From positions 1-22,236 of the forward strand of contig JAPLNJ010000382.1 in NCBI GenBank assembly GCA_026692885.1: a stretch of 22,236 nt of DNA, read 5' to 3'. Shown here piece after piece: positions 6,411 to 16,526 of the stretch. The notes beneath the pieces are model-generated. The model had not been told where the DNA came from, did no database searches, and was given only the letters and a program-made list of their open reading frames with translations. The stretch is from Planctomycetota bacterium. GTDB taxonomy: Bacteria; Planctomycetota; Planctomycetia; Pirellulales; Pirellulaceae. How positions within the stretch are numbered: position 1 is the stretch's first letter; each line of letters opens with the position of its first letter. A program made the translations under genes and the position numbers.

Positions 6411-9400
6411 TCACCCGATTCGGCTCTCCGGAGTACCGGGGCGAGGAAGTGATTCCTTGGCCGCACCAGACTGCAAACCCTGCGCCGCGGTCGCGGGCAA
6501 GGTGGCTTTTAATTTCAACACGGCCCGGCGATCTCGCGGGGCGAGGTTTCGCAACCCGGCCGCCTCGGCCTTGTCAAGCATCTTGCGGGCTTCCACAGGT
6601 TGCTCCGCATCGCGATAGGCCTCGGCCAAGTGCAACCAGCGAGTGGCCGGAACGCCGTCGGATTTCACGCTTTCCTCCAGCGTACAGATCGCGTCCTGCG
6701 GGCGGCCGACGGCCAGCAGGCTGACGCCTTTCGTATCCAGCAGCGTGGGATACGGCCCGACCGCCGCGATTGCTTGTTCGATCAGGTCCAACGCCACCGG
6801 ACCAGCGTTCTTGTAGCCGGCCAGAAACCACGCCAGGTTATTCTGCAGTTCGACTGCTTCCGGCTGTGATTTCAGTGCGCGCTGCGTCAAGGCGATGGCC
6901 TCGTCGGGCTGGCCTTGATACTCACGGAGCACGGCCAAATCCAGCAGCAACAGCTCCAGGCCGGTCCGAGGTTTCTGCTCCAGAGCTTGACGAAACAGGT
7001 CTTCGGCGTGCCGCTGGTCGGTCGGGTCCACGCTGCCGGTCGTGAGGATCCGGGCAGCCAGCGTCAGCGGTCGGTAGTCCAGGCTGTCCGCAGCGCCGGT
7101 CAGGCACAATTCCAGAGCCTCGCGAGACTGCCCGCTTTCGTGCAGCAGCGAGGCCAGTCGCAGCAGCAGACTGGGAGTCTGTTCGCCGCACCGTACCGCT
7201 TGCCGCCAGGCTCGAACCGCGCGTCGTGTATCGCCTTGGGTCTCCGCCATCAACGCCTCCAGGACCCGCGATTGACGATCGTCTGGAAAACGCGTCACCA
7301 AATCATCACAGGCCGCCACTAGCTGCTTGGTCAGATCCGAATCGGGCTGCTTAACCGACTTCAGGAACAGGCCTTGCGTCTGGCACAGCCGCCACCCGCG
7401 ACCCGCTTTACCTTCGAGCGTCTGCAGGGTCGTCGCGACGTCCGCCAGCGTCTGCTCGTCGCCTTGGCTCCAAGCCGCTTGCGCCCGCTGGTACTGCATA
7501 GCAACATCCTTCGGATGTTGGTCAAGCCAATCCTTCAGCAAGCTGCGAGCTCGTTCCGGCTGGTTCAACCGCAGGGCGTTTTCCACGCGCCGCGTCAGGT
7601 AGAAGCGTTGCCGGTGGACGGGCTGAGCTTGAGCGGCCTTGGCCAGAAATTCGTCGGCCCGTGCGTCGTCGCCCTGAGCCAGGGCGACCTCGGCATGCAG
7701 TTCATACGCCGGAAGCCCCGCGATTTCCTCCCACTTCTGAATCGCAGTCAACGCCGCCTCGATCTTGCGTGTTCGCAGGCGGTAGCGGGCCAGCGATTCC
7801 CAGAAGCTGGGCTGTTTGGCAAACTTCTCGGCCGCCTCGCTCAACCGCGCCTCGGCCGCCTCTTTCGCCGCCGGTTCGTCTCGCAGCAGGGCTGCTTCCA
7901 GGTCGAGAAAGAGCAGGCTCGTCGAACCGGCCAGCCTTGATCGGACGCCGGCCAGAGATTCTTCGCAGATTCGCCAGTCGCGTTTCCAGGCGGGCCGCAG
8001 GGCTTGCTCGGCCAACTCGCAGCGGGCCAGCTCAATCCACACTTGGTTCTCGTTCAGGCGGCCCGGCGCCCGAGCCAGGCGGGGCAGCGCGTGCCGATAC
8101 TGGGCAGCCGCTTCGCGGTAACGGCCCGTGCGATACAGGGCGTGAGCGTGCGCCAGTCGCGGCAACTCGTTCGCATCCGTGGCCTGTATCGCCTTGGCGA
8201 ACTCAGCCGCCGCCTGATCCCAGTGGTCCAGTTCGGCGTAAGCCAGACCTCGCAGATACAGCGACAGTCCACGCAGCCCTGCGTCCAGACCGTCTTGCGC
8301 GTAGCGTTCCAGCAGGGCCAACGCACGCTCCGGATCGGCCTCCGGGTTGGCGGCTCCCAGATACCACTGGACCCACAGCAGATCGACGATCGACTGCAGC
8401 GAAAGCTCGGCCTGCTGCACGACTTCGGGCTTCTCCAGCTGCCGCAGCGACTCGGCCGCCGCGGCCCAGTGCCCCAGCGCCAGCCGCGTCTCGGCCAGTC
8501 GCAAGGTCAGCACCAAATTGTCACCTTCCCCCGCCTGAAGTCCCTGTTCTAGCGTGGCGACAGTCGCTTCGCGTTCGCCGCACCACCATTGCAATTGAGC
8601 GAGGGACCAGTATGGCAGGGGATCTTCAGCCCGATTCCCGATCGCGGCCGTCAAATGCTGCTTGGCCTCTGCCACCGGGGTCTGGTCCGAGGCCCGGCTG
8701 TCGGCCCCCGTTGAACCTTCCGGAAAAGCCTGCCGCACGGCTTGGCCGGCCGCCAGCAGGCGGACGACATTGCTGGCCGGCCGCAACTCGACCAACCGCA
8801 AGAGATCTTCCGCGGTCGTCGGATCCGTGGGACCGCCCAGCCCGGCCTGCCGCCGATAGAGCAGACGCGCCAAACGGGCGTCGCCTTCCTCTTCTGTTTG
8901 CGCGACCAGACGATCCATGATTTCGTCGGCAGACCGTTCGAGTTCCTCGCGGCTGATGTTCAGCACGACGCCCAGACGCCGCGCATGCTGCCGACTGAAT
9001 TCCGCCGTGCGGCTCGCCAGCCGCAAGTGACTCGGTTGATAGCGCAGGGCTTGCGTGAGCGCGCGATAGGTTTCCGCCAAACGGCTGTCCGAGGTCTCTT
9101 GTCGAGGCGTAAGCCGGCCCAGAGCCAAGGCTTTCACGCGCCACGCTACGGGATGCTCCGCAGCTCGCTGCAGCACGGTGTCTGCTTGCCGGAGCGCGTC
9201 CAGCGGGTTGTCTTCCACCTGCAGTTCGGCAAACTGCAACCGCACCGCGTCGTCCTGCGGTGCCAGGCTCAGGGCCTTGCCGTAGAAGGTCACCGCCCGC
9301 AGACGATCCGGCTCGGTCGTCGCGCCGCGTTCGATCGCCTGACCGATACGTCGGCAGATGTCCGCGCTGTCGCCGTGCCGATGGGCATAACGTCGCAAAG

Positions 9401-9584
9401 CCGATTCAGCCGCCGCCCAGTCCCCGGCCTGTTCGGCCGCAGTCGCCGTCTCCAGCAGAAGCTGCATGCTTTTCGTCCGGTGGTGATTCCAGGCCCAGGC
9501 CAGGGCGACGCTCAATAGCAGACTGAGCGTTACACCCCCAACGATCAGGATTCGCCAACGCTTGAGGAAATTCACTACGGTCAT
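6411..9584 (-). CDS. Large membrane-anchored TPR protein
   Basis: A 1057-residue protein with one N-terminal membrane anchor (about residues 11-31, RILIVGGVTLSLLLSVALAWAW) and then an almost entirely helical body rich in Ala, Leu, Glu and Arg. TPR-like pairs recur, such as AEQAGDWAAAESALRRYA near the start and AYAELDHWDQAAAEFAKAI in the middle. TPR proteins of similar layout occur in PEP-CTERM/exopolysaccharide loci, where they are thought to scaffold export; the role here is inferred. The start at 9584 is preferred over an upstream Met because CCAGGAG lies just upstream and the membrane anchor follows at once. A sigma-54-like promoter lies 39-54 bp before it. Confidence 0.85.
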   Translation of the reverse strand: MTVVNFLKRWRILIVGGVTLSLLLSVALAWAWNHHRTKSMQLLLETATAAEQAGDWAAAESALRRYAHRHGDSADICRRIGQAIERGATTEPDRLRAVTFYGKALSLAPQDDAVRLQFAELQVEDNPLDALRQADTVLQRAAEHPVAWRVKALALGRLTPRQETSDSRLAETYRALTQALRYQPSHLRLASRTAEFSRQHARRLGVVLNISREELERSADEIMDRLVAQTEEEGDARLARLLYRRQAGLGGPTDPTTAEDLLRLVELRPASNVVRLLAAGQAVRQAFPEGSTGADSRASDQTPVAEAKQHLTAAIGNRAEDPLPYWSLAQLQWWCGEREATVATLEQGLQAGEGDNLVLTLRLAETRLALGHWAAAAESLRQLEKPEVVQQAELSLQSIVDLLWVQWYLGAANPEADPERALALLERYAQDGLDAGLRGLSLYLRGLAYAELDHWDQAAAEFAKAIQATDANELPRLAHAHALYRTGRYREAAAQYRHALPRLARAPGRLNENQVWIELARCELAEQALRPAWKRDWRICEESLAGVRSRLAGSTSLLFLDLEAALLRDEPAAKEAAEARLSEAAEKFAKQPSFWESLARYRLRTRKIEAALTAIQKWEEIAGLPAYELHAEVALAQGDDARADEFLAKAAQAQPVHRQRFYLTRRVENALRLNQPERARSLLKDWLDQHPKDVAMQYQRAQAAWSQGDEQTLADVATTLQTLEGKAGRGWRLCQTQGLFLKSVKQPDSDLTKQLVAACDDLVTRFPDDRQSRVLEALMAETQGDTRRAVRAWRQAVRCGEQTPSLLLRLASLLHESGQSREALELCLTGAADSLDYRPLTLAARILTTGSVDPTDQRHAEDLFRQALEQKPRTGLELLLLDLAVLREYQGQPDEAIALTQRALKSQPEAVELQNNLAWFLAGYKNAGPVALDLIEQAIAAVGPYPTLLDTKGVSLLAVGRPQDAICTLEESVKSDGVPATRWLHLAEAYRDAEQPVEARKMLDKAEAAGLRNLAPRDRRAVLKLKATLPATAAQGLQSGAAKESLPRPGTPESRIG

Positions 9585-9622
9585 GGGTTGCTCCTGGAAA
9601 ATTGCTTTGTCGACGGCAGAAA

Positions 9623-9638
9623 TGCACGTCGCGTGCCA
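9623..9638 (-). promoter_or_regulatory. Sigma-54 (-24/-12) promoter for TPR gene
   Basis: The minus strand reads TGGCACGCGACGTGCA: the -24 box is a perfect TGGCACG, and GC is in the right phase at -12 (GTGC instead of TTGC). The predicted start is near 9612, giving a short leader of about 28 nt that includes the Shine-Dalgarno sequence. Confidence 0.75.
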
Positions 9639-9677
9639 AGCGACTGGCAAGCTATGCGGCCCAGAGGCGAAGGCGTC

Positions 9678-9973
9678 GTTTAACCGCGACCCAGAAGAGG
9701 CTGCTGTCCTAGACGGCGGATTCACGGCTCCGCTGGGACAGCAGCCTCTGACGGGGAGCGCGTGGGGACGTCCGGGAATCGCCTGAGGCGCCGCGCTCCC
9801 CGGCGAAAGCTGCCGCCCAACGCGTGTGAGTAGGGCCTTGCGTTACGGCGGCAGCTTCCTCTGGGTCGCGGTTAAACCAAGCAGAAGAGGCTGCTGTCCT
9901 AGACGGCGGATTCACGGTGCCGCTGGGAAAGCAGCCTCTGACGGGGAGCGCGTGGGGACGTCCGGGAATCGCC
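9678..9973. repeat. Compound hairpin cluster with a 92-bp direct repeat
   Basis: Positions 9692-9783 and 9882-9973 are direct repeats (about 89 of 92 identical). Each contains a hairpin; in copy 1, 9696-9709 pairs perfectly with 9736-9749. Copy 1 also has an 11-bp stem (9752-9762 with 9792-9802) that copy 2 has lost. Between the copies lies a third stem (9807-9817 with 9847-9857). A perfect 17-bp inverted repeat (GTTTAACCGCGACCCAG at 9678-9694, inverted at 9861-9877) bounds the first 200 bp. It separates the GlmS-like gene end from the TPR promoter. No 9-bp target duplication is seen. Confidence 0.85.
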
Positions 9974-10058
9974 ATCGCATCAGGCGGTCGCGAAGCCGGT
10001 AAGAATTCGCGTGGGGCGGAACCTTTTACTGCCCTCCGGTGGCGGCTGGAGTTCCTGT

Positions 10059-11669
<1,611 letters not shown>

Positions 11670-11721
11670 CCCCAATTCCCCCGCGCCCTGGTACGCCGGG
11701 GCGTGGGGGGAAGGCGTGGGG
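11670..11721. repeat. GC-rich palindrome at the broken 5' end of the GlmS-like gene
   Basis: The 52-bp gap contains CCCCCGCGCCCTGGTACGCC followed by GGGGCGTGGGGGG, an imperfect inverted repeat. It sits exactly where the missing glutaminase N-terminus should be, so it may mark the deletion point. A similar C-rich/G-rich palindrome lies at about 3291-3322 inside the PEP-CTERM gene. Confidence 0.55.
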
Positions 11722-13806
11722 CTAAGCTGCGGCGGCCGTGTCCTGCAACACCTGCAGCAGGGCCTGTGCCCGCGCTTCCACCGCCGAAAACTCCGCCTGC
11801 AGCTGGGCCGCAAGCGGGTGTTGCGAAAAGTCCTTCGCGCCGGAATCGCTGTCCGCCGCGAGTTCGCCGAGTACCCGGTGATCGCGATCCCACATCTCGG
11901 CCATATCCACGTCCTCGCGGCAGTCTTCCAGCACCGCGTGGTGAAAGAACGCCGCCTGTTCGCGCCAGTCCCGCACGGCTTGCGCGAGGTCGTCCACGGT
12001 CAGGTTGGCAGCCGTCTTGCCCGTCTCGGCCAGCCACGTCTGCAAGGCCCAGACCGTCTGATCTTCCGGGAACTGCTGCCAGGTCTTCAGCAAGGCTGCC
12101 TGTAAGGCTTGGGCAGTAGGCACGCGCCCTTCACCCACGTCGGACACCAGCTGCGTCAGACGCGGCCCGGAGACAAAATAGCCGCCCGCGTCGGACCAGC
12201 CCGAACCAGCCGCAGCCGTCTGCCCGTCGGCAACGTCCCGCAGTGATTGCAGAACGTCGTCCCAGGGCTGCTTTTCCAGAAGTTCCACGACCCGCTCCGC
12301 CAAGTAATAACGGATGGCACGGGCGTAGGTGTCTTGCCCCCGCACAATGTCTTCCCGCTTCAAGGAGACGCCGGCAAAACGGACGTGGCCCGAGGCCGAG
12401 CAGGACTCGTGAGCCAACTGGCCCAGCAAGTCGCGGCCGCGCAGCATACGCTGGACGGTCCACGGCGACAGGGCTTGGTGATGGATCAGATCCAACCGCC
12501 CGGCCGGGCTGCGCCGATCGCGGACACCCCACTTCCGCACATCCCGCCACAAGCCGACGCGGAGCAGGTTCAAGGCCGGAATCAGCCGGGACTGGCCTTG
12601 GCTTTCCACCAAGTAAGAAAACGGGAAATCACTCGTATCGGAACCGCTACGATGACGGCCGACGATCGTGGTGAACGCGCCCACGTGCGCCGGCCAATAC
12701 ATGCAGCTTGACGAGCCGGACTTGCAGCCCCGCTCCAGAATCCCGTAGTGTACCGGCCCGGTCTTGTACGCATGATTGCTCTGGTTCGTCGCACTGCCCG
12801 CGTTGAAGAAGGAAGTCTGCGAAGCGATCAGCAGGGTTGATTTGTGATGCGTCACACTGAACGGACCGGCCCAGACCGAACAGGCCTCGCCTTGGAAGGC
12901 TTCCGCATTGGCGAAGAACAGCGAATCGCTGGCCGAGAATTGCTGGCCCATGCGGACGCCCTGGCCGACGAAACAGCGGCTGACTTTGGCGCCGCTGTCG
13001 ATGCTGCTGCCGGAGGAAATCACGCTGTCGCTCAACACCACCGCATCGCCGATTTCCACGGGGCTGTCGGGCACACTGTTCAGCGAACAATTGCTGATAC
13101 GTGTGGCCCCCAGCACGCGGGCCGCCGGTCCGACCTGGACCTGAGACAGAGTCCCGCAGCCCAGAATTACCGCGTGGGCCCCGATTCGCCCGCGGCTGGC
13201 TCGGACGTCGCTGACATAGTCTTCGATCAATCGCAGCAACTCGGCACGCAGGCTGCTGCCGTCGCGAGCGGTAGTCAGCAGCCAAGCGATGTTGCTGGAC
13301 AACCCGTCGAAAATCGGCAGCGGCAGCGCGCCATCTTCGCGTAACACGCTGACCACTTGTCCGTTTCCAAAGCTGGTTAAGCCCGCGACGGTCAAGCTGG
13401 CGACGTCGCAGATTACCGCATCGTGTTCGATGTCGTAATTGGCGATGCCCTGACGCACGTTGTGAATCAGCACATCATTCCCGACGCGGCAATCCTGCAA
13501 GCGGGCCTGATAGATGCCGGTTCGCAGCCGGATTCCGCCGGGCAACTGCTGCTCGCCGCGAAATCGTCCCACCCAAACGTCGCCCGCGAACGTCACGTGG
13601 CGGAGCCGCGTCAAGTCGCAGTCGGCCGCGACGTGTACCCGGGCCCATTGTTCGGCTTCACAACCCTGGCGTTCGAGCTCACGGATCTCGCTCAGCTTCA
13701 GACCTTGACGCGTGGGCCCGGTACGTCGCTTGGCGAGCAAGACGGGCGACGGCCCATAGGAGGCGACGGTCGAACTTCCTGGGTACGGTTGGGTGGCGGT
13801 CAGCAC
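11722..13806 (-). CDS. DUF4954-like protein with left-handed beta-helix repeats
   Basis: A 694-residue protein that I match to the DUF4954 family, whose function is not established. Residues 205-290 contain hexapeptide-repeat sequence (GRIGAHAVILGCG, VQVGPAARVLGATRI, VEIGDAVVLSDSVISSGSSI), typical of a left-handed beta-helix as in sugar acyl/nucleotidyl transferases. The conserved centre follows: CFVGQGVRMG (278-287), SLFFANAEAFQGEACS (295-310), THHKSTLLIA (319-328), FFNAGSATNQSNHAYK (333-348). The GTG start at 13806 is chosen because CAGGAGA lies 8 nt upstream and a sigma-54-like site lies further up; the frame stays open 111 codons further but crosses that promoter. Pairing with a GlmS-like gene suggests a role in amino-sugar precursor supply, which is inference. 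Confidence 0.82.
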   Translation of the reverse strand: MLTATQPYPGSSTVASYGPSPVLLAKRRTGPTRQGLKLSEIRELERQGCEAEQWARVHVAADCDLTRLRHVTFAGDVWVGRFRGEQQLPGGIRLRTGIYQARLQDCRVGNDVLIHNVRQGIANYDIEHDAVICDVASLTVAGLTSFGNGQVVSVLREDGALPLPIFDGLSSNIAWLLTTARDGSSLRAELLRLIEDYVSDVRASRGRIGAHAVILGCGTLSQVQVGPAARVLGATRISNCSLNSVPDSPVEIGDAVVLSDSVISSGSSIDSGAKVSRCFVGQGVRMGQQFSASDSLFFANAEAFQGEACSVWAGPFSVTHHKSTLLIASQTSFFNAGSATNQSNHAYKTGPVHYGILERGCKSGSSSCMYWPAHVGAFTTIVGRHRSGSDTSDFPFSYLVESQGQSRLIPALNLLRVGLWRDVRKWGVRDRRSPAGRLDLIHHQALSPWTVQRMLRGRDLLGQLAHESCSASGHVRFAGVSLKREDIVRGQDTYARAIRYYLAERVVELLEKQPWDDVLQSLRDVADGQTAAAGSGWSDAGGYFVSGPRLTQLVSDVGEGRVPTAQALQAALLKTWQQFPEDQTVWALQTWLAETGKTAANLTVDDLAQAVRDWREQAAFFHHAVLEDCREDVDMAEMWDRDHRVLGELAADSDSGAKDFSQHPLAAQLQAEFSAVEARAQALLQVLQDTAAAA

Positions 13807-13848
13807 GGTTGGGTCTCCTGGATATGAAAGTGACGATGCCGACCGAAT

Positions 13849-13864
13849 TGCAAACACTGTGCCA
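13849..13864 (-). promoter_or_regulatory. Sigma-54 (-24/-12) promoter for DUF4954/GlmS unit
   Basis: The minus strand reads TGGCACAGTGTTTGCA, a near-perfect match. The predicted start is near 13838, 32 nt before the GTG at 13806. It stands back to back with the rightward site at 14098-14113, leaving 233 bp between them for shared activator sites. Confidence 0.78.
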
Positions 13865-14097
13865 GCGCGAAAACTTACTGCGGCGGCCAGCAGACAAGTT
13901 CGTCGAGGCACCGTAGGGCGGATTGGCCAACAGGCACAGCATCTCGCAGGGACCCGTTGGCTCGCCGCGACAGGCACCGTGCTCGCCAGCGATCGTTCCG
14001 GAAAAAGGTTCCGGGTTGCCGGTCGCAGGCTGAAACATCTACCGGTTCGTGGCTTGCGCTGAGGTCGGATGGTCGAAGCCAAGGCATCTTCCTGGTT

Positions 14098-14113
14098 TGG
14101 CACAAAGACTGCA
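14098..14113 (+). promoter_or_regulatory. Sigma-54 (-24/-12) promoter for the five-gene export unit
   Basis: The plus strand reads TGGCACAAAGACTGCA, with a perfect TGGCAC and GC in phase (CTGC rather than TTGC). The predicted start is near 14124, with a leader of about 39 nt before the ATG at 14163. No other strong promoter is seen ahead of the four downstream genes. Confidence 0.75.
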
Positions 14114-14162
14114 TAACGGCTAGGCTGCCCAGCCATCAACCTTTTGGAATTGACGCATCGCC

Positions 14163-16445
14163 ATGACTCTATCTGCTCCCACAGCCTTAGTCGGAACGTT
14201 GCGCACTGTAACCCAACAGGACAGCGAGGAAGAACGTCGTGTCCTCACTGACGCTTCGGGTTACGTTAATCCGCCGCTAGCGTCCGGCACCGCCTTACGA
14301 TCAAGGCCTGCTCCCACTTCCGTAGCTTCCGCCAAATCATCAGCACCGGACTTGACGACGCTGATCGAGTGCGTCTGGCGGCATAAGTGGCTGTGCGTGG
14401 TGGCCGGCAGCGTGTTGGCGGTGCTGGGTGCAGCGGGCGGATGGTTCGGGATCCCGGCGCGGTACAAAGCCACCGCCCTGGTCCGTCTGGGCAGTCCCCA
14501 GGGGCTGATCGACAAACCGAACGAATCCTCGAATGCCCAGCGCGAGTTCCGCAGCACGCAGCAGGAACTGATCCGCATGCCGCACGTGCTGCGGCGAGCT
14601 TTGGAATCGCCGAAGGTCGCGTCGCTGGACGAGATCCGCGGCAATCCCGACGCCTTCGAATTGTTGTCCAGCCGGCTGGAACTTGAGCTGCCACGCGGCT
14701 CCGAAATCCTGCGTGTCGCCATGCAACACGACCGCGCGGAAATCGCGTTCGTGCTGGCCAACGCGATCACCGATGCCTATCTGGAGGAAGTCCATCGCGG
14801 GGGTCGGGAGGACGTCGACAAACGCTCGGCCACCCTGGAAAAGCTGCACACCGCCGCCGAAGAGCGGCTGGGCAAGACGTGGTCCGATCTGAAATCGCTG
14901 GCGCGGCAACTGGGCTCCGGCGACCCCGCGGCATTGTCTCTGCAAGCCCAGGCCGAGATCGAGAACTACCGCGCCTACGCACGCCGCCTGCGGGAACTGC
15001 GTACGCAAAAACGCGAGTCCGAGCAGCTGGTCAAGTCGATCCAGGATTCGCCGGAGTTGCTCAGCAAGGAAATCCCGGAGAATACCTCCCAGAACAGCGT
15101 CAAGTACGCGATGTTCACCGCCAAACTGAAGAAGGAGCAGGCGCTGGCCAAATGGGGCCCCAATCATCCCGACGTGCTGGTTGCCGCCGGAGAAGAAAAT
15201 CTGCTCCGCGAGTACTACCAGAAAGCCGTCACCGAAGAGAACAAGGAACCGCGCAGCCGCAAGGAGGAACTGCTGGCGGAACCGCTGGCGGCCATCGCTC
15301 GCCTGAGCCACGAAGAGCAGTCGCTGGAGTCCATGATCAAGGAAATCGAGGATCGGTTGCAGATCTTGGGCGGCGACAATACCGCGAAACTAGAAATCTT
15401 CCGCAATGAAATCGGCCGCATGGAGAAGCTCAGCGATCGGCTGTGGCAAACCCGCGAGAACCTGCAGGTCGAAAGCCACGCCGACAACCGCATCCAACTG
15501 GTCTCGTACGCCACACTGCCGACCAAACGTGACACCTCCAAGCGAAACAAACTGACCCTGGTGTTCGCCGGTGCCGGATTCGCCCTGATCATGCTGCTGA
15601 TCGCGATCGGCGAGTTGCGTACCGGCCGGCTCCATTCGTTACGCACTGCCGCCCAGCGGACTGGGTTGGAAATGCTCGGCGAATTGGCGGAACTGCCCGA
15701 GACCGTCAGCCTGGCGGAACTCCAATCCATTGCGTACGGTTCCGCTCAAGATGCGGTCTGGCAACCGCAACTCGATATGCTGGCTGCCAAGCTGATACAC
15801 CACCCGGCAGTGAACCAAGCGCGGACGATCCTGGTGACCAGCGCGTCCACGAACCAAGAGCGGGCCGGCCTGACCGTTTGTCTGGCCGCCACACTGGCTC
15901 GGACCGGCAAGAAAACGGTGGCCATCAATCTGGACCTCCGCAACTCCACCGCTTGTGTGCATCTCACGGAATTATCGGATGGCGGATTGACGGAATGGCT
16001 GGACGTCGTTCCGCAAAAAGTTCGCGCCGCTTGGCGGGAAGAGGCCTCGGGCGGCGGACTGACGGAGTGGCTGGACCGCAGCAGTACCTGCGAGGAACTG
16101 AAGCTGCATGACGACGTGCCGAACCTGTATCTTCTACCGGTCGGGACGCACACGGCTGAATCTTTGACCGTGGTCACCCACGCTCGACTGGAGCAACTGG
16201 TGAACTATCTGAAACAGCACTACGACTATGTGATCCTCGATACGGCTCCCGTGGTCAAGTTTCCTGACGCACTGCACCTGGGCCGCTTGGCGGACGTGGC
16301 AATCCTGTCCGTATTGAAAAAAGTTTCGCGTTCGGCATCAGTTGTGCAAGCTAAAGACTGCTTAGAAAAGATCGGTGTTCCCGTGTTGGGGACAATGCTT
16401 CAGGGGGCGACACAAACGAGCAAGCGAGCAGCGTTGGCTGCCTGA
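14163..16445 (+). CDS. Wzz/BY-kinase-like polysaccharide co-polymerase with degenerate ATP site
   Basis: A 760-residue protein with the layout of a chain-length regulator fused to a bacterial tyrosine kinase. TM1 is about 76-96 and TM2 about 465-483, with a long coiled-coil periplasmic part between (220-435). The cytoplasmic P-loop-like domain spans about 550-750. Walker B is intact (YVILDTAPV, 689-697) and the second Asp box is partly kept (INLDLRNS, 588-595). The Walker A position reads TSASTNQERAGLTV, with no GK[ST], and the C-terminus has no tyrosine cluster. So it probably controls chain length without being an active autokinase. A 72-bp tandem duplication repeats GGLTEWLD (607-614 and 631-638). 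Residues 5-49 come from an in-frame mobile element. It heads the rightward unit. Confidence 0.88.
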   Translation: MTLSAPTALVGTLRTVTQQDSEEERRVLTDASGYVNPPLASGTALRSRPAPTSVASAKSSAPDLTTLIECVWRHKWLCVVAGSVLAVLGAAGGWFGIPARYKATALVRLGSPQGLIDKPNESSNAQREFRSTQQELIRMPHVLRRALESPKVASLDEIRGNPDAFELLSSRLELELPRGSEILRVAMQHDRAEIAFVLANAITDAYLEEVHRGGREDVDKRSATLEKLHTAAEERLGKTWSDLKSLARQLGSGDPAALSLQAQAEIENYRAYARRLRELRTQKRESEQLVKSIQDSPELLSKEIPENTSQNSVKYAMFTAKLKKEQALAKWGPNHPDVLVAAGEENLLREYYQKAVTEENKEPRSRKEELLAEPLAAIARLSHEEQSLESMIKEIEDRLQILGGDNTAKLEIFRNEIGRMEKLSDRLWQTRENLQVESHADNRIQLVSYATLPTKRDTSKRNKLTLVFAGAGFALIMLLIAIGELRTGRLHSLRTAAQRTGLEMLGELAELPETVSLAELQSIAYGSAQDAVWQPQLDMLAAKLIHHPAVNQARTILVTSASTNQERAGLTVCLAATLARTGKKTVAINLDLRNSTACVHLTELSDGGLTEWLDVVPQKVRAAWREEASGGGLTEWLDRSSTCEELKLHDDVPNLYLLPVGTHTAESLTVVTHARLEQLVNYLKQHYDYVILDTAPVVKFPDALHLGRLADVAILSVLKKVSRSASVVQAKDCLEKIGVPVLGTMLQGATQTSKRAALAA
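14183..14308. mobile_element. Miniature element inserted in frame in the BY-kinase gene
   Basis: This 126-bp copy has a left end (14183-14205, ...GGAACGTTGCGCA) matching the 1992-2014 terminus at 18 of 23 positions. Its right end (14286-14308, CGCCTTACGATCAAGGCC) matches 2141-2163. It is flanked by an exact 9-bp direct repeat, TGCTCCCAC, at 14174-14182 and 14309-14317. Element plus one target copy is 135 bp, exactly 45 codons, with no stop. Inside, GTAACCC (14208) pairs with GGGTTAC (14259) and AGGACA with TGTCCT. Confidence 0.85.
15981..16076 (+). repeat. 72-bp tandem duplication inside the BY-kinase gene
   Basis: GGCGGATTGACGGAATGGCT (from 15981) recurs as GGCGGACTGACGGAGTGGCT (from 16053), exactly 72 bp (24 codons) later. 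It doubles the GGLTEWLD segment that in BY-kinases normally occurs once after the nucleotide-binding strand. The two copies differ mainly at silent positions. Confidence 0.75.
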
Positions 16446-16526
16446 GACCCAGACCCTTGCCGAAGACTATTTCCGCCTCCCGGTCGCGATCCGTGGAACC
16501 CAGGAAACGAAGAAGGAGCTATTGCG

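Noticed and set aside
7661..8920. A 419-codon plus-strand frame inside the TPR gene
   Set aside because: It is Arg/Pro/Ser-rich and antisense to a clear TPR protein; typical of high-GC antisense frames.
9678..9877. Calling the 17-bp inverted repeat unit a transposon with target duplication
   Set aside because: The flanks GAAGGCGTC and CAAGCAGAA do not match, so there is no duplication to support insertion; recorded as a repeat only.
11670..11813. Upstream extension of the GlmS-like gene by 48 codons, or a frameshifted glutaminase N-terminus
   Set aside because: The extension overlaps the DUF4954-like gene end and reads Arg/Cys/Pro-rich nonsense. No MCGIVG, RWATHG or HNG sequence was found in the neighbouring frames.
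13807..14139. A 111-codon upstream extension of the DUF4954-like gene
   Set aside because: It runs through the sigma-54-like promoter and has no homology, while the GTG at 13806 has a good ribosome site.
14340..15311. A 323-codon minus-strand frame opposite the BY-kinase gene
   Set aside because: It is antisense to a conserved coding region, with Gln/Arg-rich composition and no recognisable family.
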